NCBI GenBank assembly: GCA_017992485.1
Contig: JAGOOL010000020.1
Coordinates: 1-10,708 of the forward strand
Direction: 5' to 3'
From: Minisyncoccota bacterium
GTDB lineage: Bacteria > Patescibacteriota > Minisyncoccia > Phycocordibacterales > UBA9973
DNA length: 10,708 bases
Part shown: positions 6,535 to 10,708 of the stretch, piece after piece
How positions within the stretch are numbered: position 1 is the stretch's first letter
Layout of the letters: each line of letters starts with the position of its first letter
Program-made: the position numbers and the translations under genes
The notes under the pieces: generated by a model
The model's database searches: none
Told to the model about the DNA's origin: nothing
What the model saw: the letters and a program-made list of their open reading frames with translations, nothing else

Positions 6535-7326
6535 TTAGTATGCAGGTAATTCTTCGAATGAACCATTGTCCGTACTGTCTTCAGCTACTGTTTGCGAAAC
6601 ATCGGCACCGAGTTTGGACATTTCTATATCGCCAAACATATCGCTCTGTAAAACATCCATAATTCCCTGCCGAACAAGTTCAAGCATAGCAAGAAAGCCA
6701 ACGATAACCAAAACTTTTTCTTCGCGGTTCGCAGGTTTGCCGACGCCAACGAACTGCCGGAAACTCGAATTCATAGCATTTTCCATACGGTCAGTCAGGC
6801 GAACGAGCATTTCTTCAATACTCATGACTTTCTTCACTTCAACTTCCGGAAGTTTTTCAACTTTCGGAATGTTATTGAGGACATTTTTTACCGCCTCACG
6901 CATCGACAACGTCGAGATAAGCTGCGACGGCACGAAAATCGGCTGTGTATCTGTCACCATTCGCTTTTCAAAAGCAATATATTTACCAAATTGCTTGCGG
7001 AGCTTTTCTCCAAGATCGACAAATGTACGGTAGAGATTGAGTCGCTTGCCCAGATCGCCGGCTTCTTTTTCTTCCTCTTTTGTTAGCGTAAAGTTCGGCA
7101 AGAGTGAACGCGACTTGATGAGAATGAGCGTTGCCGCAACAACAATAAACCCGGAGAGCGTACTTGGGTCAGCATTTTCCATGCGACGGATGTAACCGAG
7201 GAAGTCATCGGTTACTTGCGAGAGCGAAATATCGTTGATGAAAAGTTTTCGCTTTTCAATCAGATCAAGGAGAATATCGAACGGTCCTTCGAAGGCCGAA
7301 GTTTTGACGCTGTAAATGGGTTCCAC
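6535..7326 (-). CDS. scpA: Segregation and condensation protein A (ScpA kleisin)
   Basis: Bacterial kleisin that bridges the SMC heads and recruits ScpB. 263 residues. Seen: the N-terminal SMC-neck-binding helices with FEGPFDILLDLIEKRKL (family FEGPLDLLLHLI..), FINDISLSQVTDDFLGYI, an alpha-helical middle with TLILIKSRSLLP, and a C-terminal winged helix with EEKVLVIVGFLAMLELVRQG that engages the other SMC head. An acidic tail (MFGDIEMSK ... EDSTDNGSFEELPAY) follows. A TTG at 7332 also opens the frame, but I choose the GTG at 7326 because TATACT (7339-7334) ends exactly 7 nt before it, matching the spacing at other genes here. The gene begins 13 nt after the aspS stop and leads scpA-scpB-carboxypeptidase. 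No smc gene is in the window. Confidence 0.93.
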   Translation of the reverse strand: MEPIYSVKTSAFEGPFDILLDLIEKRKLFINDISLSQVTDDFLGYIRRMENADPSTLSGFIVVAATLILIKSRSLLPNFTLTKEEEKEAGDLGKRLNLYRTFVDLGEKLRKQFGKYIAFEKRMVTDTQPIFVPSQLISTLSMREAVKNVLNNIPKVEKLPEVEVKKVMSIEEMLVRLTDRMENAMNSSFRQFVGVGKPANREEKVLVIVGFLAMLELVRQGIMDVLQSDMFGDIEMSKLGADVSQTVAEDSTDNGSFEELPAY

Positions 7327-7333
7327 GAACAAA

Positions 7334-7339
7334 AGTATA
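7334..7339 (-). promoter_or_regulatory. -10 box before scpA, abutting the aspS stop codon
   Basis: TATACT on the minus strand directly follows the aspS TAG (7342-7340) and ends 7 nt before the scpA GTG at 7326. No Shine-Dalgarno is present. This spacing decides between the TTG (7332) and GTG (7326) starts. The -35 region is weak. Confidence 0.5.
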
Positions 7340-8635
7340 CTATGGATTCAAGCGCTTTACATCACGCGGCAAGTAGGTTGCTTCTCGAATGTTGTGGAGA
7401 TCAAGAATTTTCATAATCAAACGTCCTGGTCCAATACCAGCACCACCGTGTGGAGGAACACCATATCGGAAAAAGTTCAAATAGTCAGCAAGTGATTCAA
7501 GGCTCATGCCTTTATCGAGCGCCTGCTTCTCTAGAATATCGATGCGGTGTTCACGCTGAGCAAGTGTTGTGATTTCAATACCTCGATATAAAAGATCGGC
7601 GCGTCGTGAGCGATCATTGTCATCAGTGTGACGCATATGATAGAAGGCACTCTTTGATTTGTGATAGTCAGTAACGAAAACAAAGTCATGATTGTGCTTT
7701 TCTTTCACGAGTGCGCAAAGTCCGCGCTCTTCTTCTGGGGAAAGATCGTGTTCTTCTGCACTTGGGATGCCGGCTTCAGCCAACATTTTTTTAGCTTCAA
7801 CAATTGGAATTCGTGGAAATGGCATAGATGGAATGTCGATCGCAACGTGCGGTAAAGCCTCCTTGATTGCCTTAAAACCTTCGACAATCATTCCTTCTTC
7901 GTTATCCATGATATCGTGATGGTCTTCAATATATGACATTTCGAAATCCCAACCAGTAAATTCTGTGAGGTGGCGCGTTGTGAATGATTCTTCAGCGCGG
8001 AAAACTGGACCAACCATAAATGCGCGTTCAAAGCCGGCTGACATTGCCATCTGCTTGTAGAATTGTGGGGACTGCGCAAGGTATGCTTTTTTATCAAAAT
8101 AGTCGACAGCAAAAACTTCCGCACCTGTTTCTGATGGAGTCTGCATGAATGACGGAGTATAAATCTGGATGAAGTTATTATCGTTCCAGTATTTGCGAAA
8201 GCCTTTTTCAAGCAAAGTCCAGACTTTGAAAATTTCCAAATGTTCCGGTCGTCGCAAATCGAGCTGTCTGTGATCGAGTCGAATTGGCTGATCAATTTCG
8301 CCGCCGCCTTTTTGGACAACAATAGGAATTGGAAGTTCCGGAGCAGATACTGACAAGACTTCGATCGCTGTCGCCGCGATTTCAACCCCACCAGGAGCTT
8401 GTGGTTCAGCTTTTGCCATGCCAGAGATCTTAATGACAGATTCGAGAGAAATCTCACGAGCAATAGCCAATAGTTCTTCATTGCCAAAGATAACAGCCTG
8501 AACAAGACCAGTTACATCACGAATATTAAGGAAGATAATTTTCTTTTGGTCGCGAGAAGCTTGCACAAAGCCGAGGACAGTGACTTCCTTACCCGCTTCA
8601 GCCATAAGATCTTTAATGTATGTTCGCTGTATCAT
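7340..8635 (-). CDS. aspS: Aspartyl-tRNA synthetase, short archaeal/eukaryal-type
   Basis: Class IIb synthetase that charges tRNA with aspartate. 431 residues, close to archaeal-type AspRS and far shorter than the roughly 590-residue bacterial type; the bacterial GAD insertion is missing. Seen: an N-terminal OB-fold anticodon-binding domain (EVTVLGFVQASRDQKKIIFLNIRD region, about 17-95), LDHRQLDLRRPEHL (120-133), ETGAEVFAVDYF, the AspRS-type QSPQFYKQ (188-195), class II motif 2 FRAEESFTTRHLTEFTGWDFEM (212-233) and motif 3 GGAGIGPGRLIM (397-408, Arg405) followed by NIREATYLPRDVKRLNP. Motif 3 has GPGR where GLER or GAER is common. AsnRS is the alternative; QSPQ(L/F)YKQ and HLTEFT favour AspRS. 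The frame stays open upstream to 8965 but crosses the rplU terminator and the rplU gene in another frame, so the ATG at 8635 is correct. Such enzymes are often non-discriminating, acting with GatCAB (inference). Confidence 0.95.
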   Translation of the reverse strand: MIQRTYIKDLMAEAGKEVTVLGFVQASRDQKKIIFLNIRDVTGLVQAVIFGNEELLAIAREISLESVIKISGMAKAEPQAPGGVEIAATAIEVLSVSAPELPIPIVVQKGGGEIDQPIRLDHRQLDLRRPEHLEIFKVWTLLEKGFRKYWNDNNFIQIYTPSFMQTPSETGAEVFAVDYFDKKAYLAQSPQFYKQMAMSAGFERAFMVGPVFRAEESFTTRHLTEFTGWDFEMSYIEDHHDIMDNEEGMIVEGFKAIKEALPHVAIDIPSMPFPRIPIVEAKKMLAEAGIPSAEEHDLSPEEERGLCALVKEKHNHDFVFVTDYHKSKSAFYHMRHTDDNDRSRRADLLYRGIEITTLAQREHRIDILEKQALDKGMSLESLADYLNFFRYGVPPHGGAGIGPGRLIMKILDLHNIREATYLPRDVKRLNP

Positions 8636-8643
8636 ATAGAGAG

Positions 8644-8672
8644 ATACTAGCAAAAAAGAGCCTAATTGGGAA
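8644..8672 (-). promoter_or_regulatory. aspS promoter with extended -10, near-leaderless
   Basis: Minus-strand TTCCCA (8672-8667), 17-bp spacer, then extended -10 TGC-TAGTAT (TAGTAT at 8649-8644). Eight nt separate it from the aspS ATG, so the leader would be 0-2 nt. The promoter lies just downstream of the rplU terminator, as expected for a new transcription unit. Confidence 0.55.
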
Positions 8673-8696
8673 ATATATTTGGGAAAACCAGGCAAG

Positions 8697-8723
8697 AAAA
8701 AACCCCACTTGTTGGGGCTTTTT
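8697..8723 (-). terminator. Intrinsic terminator of rplU
   Basis: On the minus strand AAAAGCCCCA - ACAAG - TGGGGTTTTT forms a stem of about ten pairs including one G-U, followed by a T run (8702-8697). The A-C mismatch on the plus strand versus G-U on the minus strand shows it is built for the minus strand. It lies 30-57 nt after the rplU stop and separates rplU from aspS. Confidence 0.8.
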
Positions 8724-8753
8724 CGTTTAAAATTGAGATAGACGATTTTGAGA

Positions 8754-9143
8754 TTACTTGATCGCGGTAACGACAAGCTTAGCAAATGGCTGGCGGTGGC
8801 CGTTCTGAGTGAGCTGGCGAGCCTTGGCCTTGTACTTAACGATGCGGATTTTGTGAGCGCGGCCGTTTTCCTTGAATTCAGCGTGGACTTCTGCACCAGC
8901 GATGAACGGGTCACCGATTGTACAACCTTCAGCATTATCAACGAGGAGCACCTTATCGAAGACAACGATATCCCCTGCAGTATTCTCAGTTGGGAGCTTT
9001 TCGATCATGATCGTATCACCCACTGAAACACGGTACTGCTTGCCGCCAGTCATAATAACAGCGAATTCGCCAGTATCTACTGCCTTAGCCTTCTTCGGGG
9101 CTTTTTTGACCGCTTTTTTAGTTGTTGCCTTCTTTACTGCCAT
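8754..9143 (-). CDS. rplU: 50S ribosomal protein L21 (bL21) with basic N-terminal extension
   Basis: Large-subunit ribosomal protein that binds 23S rRNA. 129 residues against about 103 usual. The conserved domain starts at about residue 26: GEFAVIMTGGKQYRVSVGD (25-43), IVVFDKVLLV (59-68), AEVHAEF, IRIVKYKAKARQLTQNGHRQ (99-118; family I..YK.KK...R..GHRQ) and AKLVVTAI. Residues 1-24 form a Lys/Ala-rich extension (KKATTKKAVKKAPKKAKA) that is probably disordered and RNA-contacting. The ATG at 9143 is the first in frame and a TAGAAT box ends 9 nt upstream. L27 (rpmA), the usual downstream partner, is absent: a terminator follows and then aspS. The extension is inside a continuous frame and not an obvious misannotation, though an internal start near the domain cannot be fully excluded. 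Confidence 0.95.
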   Translation of the reverse strand: MAVKKATTKKAVKKAPKKAKAVDTGEFAVIMTGGKQYRVSVGDTIMIEKLPTENTAGDIVVFDKVLLVDNAEGCTIGDPFIAGAEVHAEFKENGRAHKIRIVKYKAKARQLTQNGHRQPFAKLVVTAIK

Positions 9144-9152
9144 AATGCTGGT

Positions 9153-9158
9153 ATTCTA
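9153..9158 (-). promoter_or_regulatory. -10 box before rplU, near-leaderless
   Basis: TAGAAT on the minus strand ends 9 nt before the rplU ATG; the leader would be about 2-3 nt. A TTGCAT sequence lies 16 bp upstream as a poor -35. No Shine-Dalgarno sequence is present. Confidence 0.45.
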
Positions 9159-9234
9159 AAGGTTTTTCAGAAAAATGCAAGGATACTACGAAATCTTAGG
9201 CTATTACGGCATTTTTGGCATACTAATGATAATA

Positions 9235-9262
9235 TTGACTAATCATACATATATGTTATTTT
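9235..9262 (+). promoter_or_regulatory. Promoter of the 9286-9711 gene with repeat elements
   Basis: TTGACT (9235-9240), 16-bp spacer, TATTTT (9257-9262) with an extended -10 TGT directly before it (9254-9256). The expected leader is about 15-17 nt and has no clear Shine-Dalgarno. The spacer contains a perfect 10-bp palindrome ACATATATGT (9247-9256), and a near-direct repeat ACTAATGAT / ACTAATCAT (9222-9230, 9238-9246) flanks and overlaps the -35. Confidence 0.65.
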
Positions 9263-9285
9263 AGAAGAAACCAAAATCCCAGACC

Positions 9286-9711
9286 ATGTACAAAATAATA
9301 AAAGTCGACACCGAAAACATGCCCATTATACTAGACCTCGTCCGGGGCTGCCTAAGCGGAAAACCTCTGCTGACGACGAGAAATGTCTATAAAGCAGAAT
9401 TGGACAAAGCAGTGTTCTTAATTGATAAGTATAAAAAGGTTCCGGAACCGATTATACGAAATAAGACTGTATTACTCAGTAATCTATATGCAAAATTTAT
9501 TAATGATGAATGCATAAAGATCCAGAAAACATACAGAGAGGGTGCTAGTGGTCAAGCTATTACAGTCTGCGATATAACCGAACAAAGCTACACATCCCTT
9601 ATTTATGTCACTGACATAGTACATTTTACAACCAGTGGTATTTACATTCTCAAGAACGAATCATCGATCCTAAGCACACCTCCCCATTTTGAAGTCTGGA
9701 GATATCCTTAA
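9286..9711 (+). CDS. Orphan protein of unknown function
   Basis: I do not recognise a family for this 141-residue protein. It has no signal peptide or membrane segment and appears soluble. The first half looks helical with scattered Lys (VRGCLSGKPLLTTRNVY, ELDKAVFLIDKYKKVPEPII, NKTVLLSNLYAKFINDECIKI); the second half is richer in beta-type residues (GQAITVCDITEQSYTSLIYV, HFTTSGIYILKNES). Three Cys (29, 75, 94 approximately) are dispersed, with no CxxC pair. The frame opens at an ATG 23 nt after a promoter, ends with tandem TAA TAA stops, and is followed within 10 nt by a strong terminator, so it is a self-contained one-gene unit between divergent rplU and downstream corA. No phage or transposon neighbour is seen. 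The transcription signals make it a credible gene; the function is unknown. Confidence 0.75.
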   Translation: MYKIIKVDTENMPIILDLVRGCLSGKPLLTTRNVYKAELDKAVFLIDKYKKVPEPIIRNKTVLLSNLYAKFINDECIKIQKTYREGASGQAITVCDITEQSYTSLIYVTDIVHFTTSGIYILKNESSILSTPPHFEVWRYP

Positions 9712-9721
9712 TAAAACAGAG

Positions 9722-9751
9722 AACTCTTAAACAATGTTTAAGAGTTTTTTT
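9722..9751 (+). terminator. Intrinsic terminator of the 9286-9711 gene
   Basis: AACTCTTAAAC (9722-9732), loop AAT, GTTTAAGAGTT (9736-9746): a perfect 11-bp stem with a 3-nt loop, then T residues to 9751. The architecture (long perfect stem, 3-nt loop) matches the terminator at 1546-1575. Confidence 0.85.
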
Positions 9752-9821
9752 ATATCTATTTTGTTTAGAAATAGGCAACCAGTATCAAGGTATTCCACTA
9801 CCTCAATTCTCTTTTTACCTA

Positions 9822-9827
9822 TATAAT
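9822..9827 (+). promoter_or_regulatory. Consensus -10 before corA, leaderless spacing
   Basis: Exact TATAAT ending 6 nt before the corA-family ATG at 9834, which places the transcription start at the start codon. There is no recognisable -35 and no Shine-Dalgarno sequence. The remaining intergenic bases back to 9752 hold nothing else I can identify. Confidence 0.55.
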
Positions 9828-9833
9828 TGCAAC

Positions 9834-10708
9834 ATGGTTTCAAAATACAAACACAAGGGCCTCACCTGGATTGATGTTGAAGGCCCAACTCGTGATGAAA
9901 TTCTCCACCTCATGGAGGAATATGCTTTGCCGGAACTCGTCGGCGAAGAGCTCCTCGAAAAAAGCATGCGCGGTAAAGTTGACCTCTACCCGCACTTTGC
10001 CTACCTTGTTCTCCATTTCCCTATCATCGGTCGCTCTCGTGACGGTGTTCGCTACGAGCAAGAAATCGACTTCATCGTCGGTAAAGAATTCTTGATTACT
10101 GTTCACTATGAACCAGTTGATCCACTCCATGAATTTTCTCGCGTCTTCGAGGTAAAATCGATTCTCGACAAACGACCCATGGGCGACCATGCCGGCTTTC
10201 TTCTTTTTTATATCATGCGCGAACTCTACAAATATTCTGAAGCACAGCTCTATGAAATAGAAGAAGATCTCAAAGAAATCGAGCAGAACATTTTTGAAAA
10301 TAAAGAAGAAAAAATGGTTCGCGTCATCTCAAATAGCAATCGAAAACTTCTCGATTTTAAACAAGCGATCCGTTTCCATGAACATGTTTTGACATCATTT
10401 GAGTCTGCCGGCTCTCACCTCTTTGGTGAGAAATTCAAACACCACCTCGAATCGATTACCGGTGAGTATCGTCGTGTAGAAAGTATTATGGCAAGTCACA
10501 AAGAAATTCTTAATGATCTCAAAGATACAAATGATGCTTTACTTACCTCAAAGACAAACGAAACAATCAAGGTCCTCACAATCATTTCATTTATCATGCT
10601 TCCGCTCACCCTCATCACTGGTGTGTTTGGTATGAATAGTGAAATTGTTTTCATTAGTTCATTTAGAGACTTCCTGGTCGTCCTCGGTGCTATAGTACTT
10701 ACTGGCGC
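9834..10708 (+). CDS. corA: CorA-family divalent cation (Mg2+) transporter, 3' end beyond window
   Basis: Pentameric channel-type transporter for Mg2+ (some members carry Co2+, Ni2+ or Zn2+). 291 residues are visible, of about 310-330 expected. Seen: an N-terminal cytoplasmic alpha/beta domain (TWIDVEGPTRDEILHL, 11-26; YLVLHFP, 57-63; EIDFIVGKEFLITVHYEP, 77-94, a typical CorA core), a long helical region of about 120-245 rich in Glu/Lys that forms the willow helices and stalk, TM1 at about 247-265 (VLTIISFIMLPLTLITGVF) and the signature GMN at 266-268. The loop after GMN (SEIVFISSFRDF) is short and lacks the usual MPEL-type sequence. TM2 has begun (LVVLGAIVLTG) when the window ends. ATG 9834 is the first in frame and a TATAAT ends 6 nt before it. 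Ion specificity cannot be told from sequence. Confidence 0.94.
   Translation, partial: MVSKYKHKGLTWIDVEGPTRDEILHLMEEYALPELVGEELLEKSMRGKVDLYPHFAYLVLHFPIIGRSRDGVRYEQEIDFIVGKEFLITVHYEPVDPLHEFSRVFEVKSILDKRPMGDHAGFLLFYIMRELYKYSEAQLYEIEEDLKEIEQNIFENKEEKMVRVISNSNRKLLDFKQAIRFHEHVLTSFESAGSHLFGEKFKHHLESITGEYRRVESIMASHKEILNDLKDTNDALLTSKTNETIKVLTIISFIMLPLTLITGVFGMNSEIVFISSFRDFLVVLGAIVLTG

Noticed and set aside
6489..6566. Upstream extension of scpB by 26 codons overlapping the end of scpA
   Set aside because: The added residues are Phe/Tyr/Ser-rich and unlike ScpB, while MLSLDAKIES at 6488 matches the family N-terminus.
6566..7033. 155-codon plus-strand open frame opposite scpA
   Set aside because: It mirrors the scpA coding sequence, has low-complexity Ser/Thr-rich translation and no promoter or terminator of its own.
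8636..8965. Upstream extension of the aspS frame by 110 codons
   Set aside because: It crosses the rplU terminator and overlaps the 3' part of rplU in another frame; the OB-fold begins right after the ATG at 8635, which also has a promoter at close range.
1..10708. UGA recoded as glycine (SR1/Gracilibacteria code)
   Set aside because: All genes read through with normal glycine codons and contain no in-frame TGA.
1..10708. CRISPR arrays, tRNA genes, insertion sequences, attachment sites
   Set aside because: No spaced direct repeats, cloverleaf-like sequences, transposase or integrase genes, or terminal inverted repeats were found by eye.

Overview
The window looks like a mostly housekeeping stretch of a bacterial chromosome, probably from a Patescibacteria/CPR lineage (Parcubacteria-like). 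This assignment is inference. It rests on a short archaeal-type AspRS, divergent active-site residues in MraY, a stripped-down and rearranged peptidoglycan/division cluster, compact spacing, and no visible Shine-Dalgarno sequences. The standard code fits: nine complete genes end in TAA or TAG, none ends in TGA, and no reading frame contains an internal TGA, so UGA=Gly recoding (SR1/Gracilibacteria) is not supported.

Layout. At the left edge is the 5' part of gltX (glutamyl-tRNA synthetase, minus strand, running off the window). It is divergent from a small membrane-anchored orphan gene (1020-1523, plus strand). A long hairpin at 1546-1575 separates that gene from a convergent minus-strand block which reads, in transcription order, rplU (L21) - terminator - aspS - scpA - scpB - D,D-carboxypeptidase - mraY - ftsW - murG (9143 down to 1595). 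To the right, on the plus strand, are a second orphan gene (9286-9711) with its own promoter and terminator, and a 3'-truncated corA-family Mg2+ transporter gene (9834 onward).

How the genes fit together. mraY and murG make lipid I and lipid II, ftsW polymerises septal glycan, and the S11 carboxypeptidase trims pentapeptides. scpA and scpB are the kleisin and winged-helix partners of SMC in chromosome organisation. The block therefore couples chromosome segregation with septal wall synthesis. murD, which normally lies between mraY and ftsW, is absent here. AspRS and GluRS plus L21 supply the translation side.

Regulatory reading. Seven of the ten recognised genes have a -10-like hexamer ending only 6-9 nt before the chosen start codon, so their transcripts would begin at or within a few nt of the start codon (leaderless). 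From these sites the minus-strand block would split into rplU / aspS / scpA-scpB-dac / mraY-ftsW / murG. The two orphan genes instead have near-consensus promoters with leaders of roughly 15-20 nt and dedicated hairpin terminators. A perfect 12-bp palindrome lies between the divergent gltX and orphan-gene promoters. No RNA genes, CRISPR arrays, insertion sequences or integrase genes were seen.
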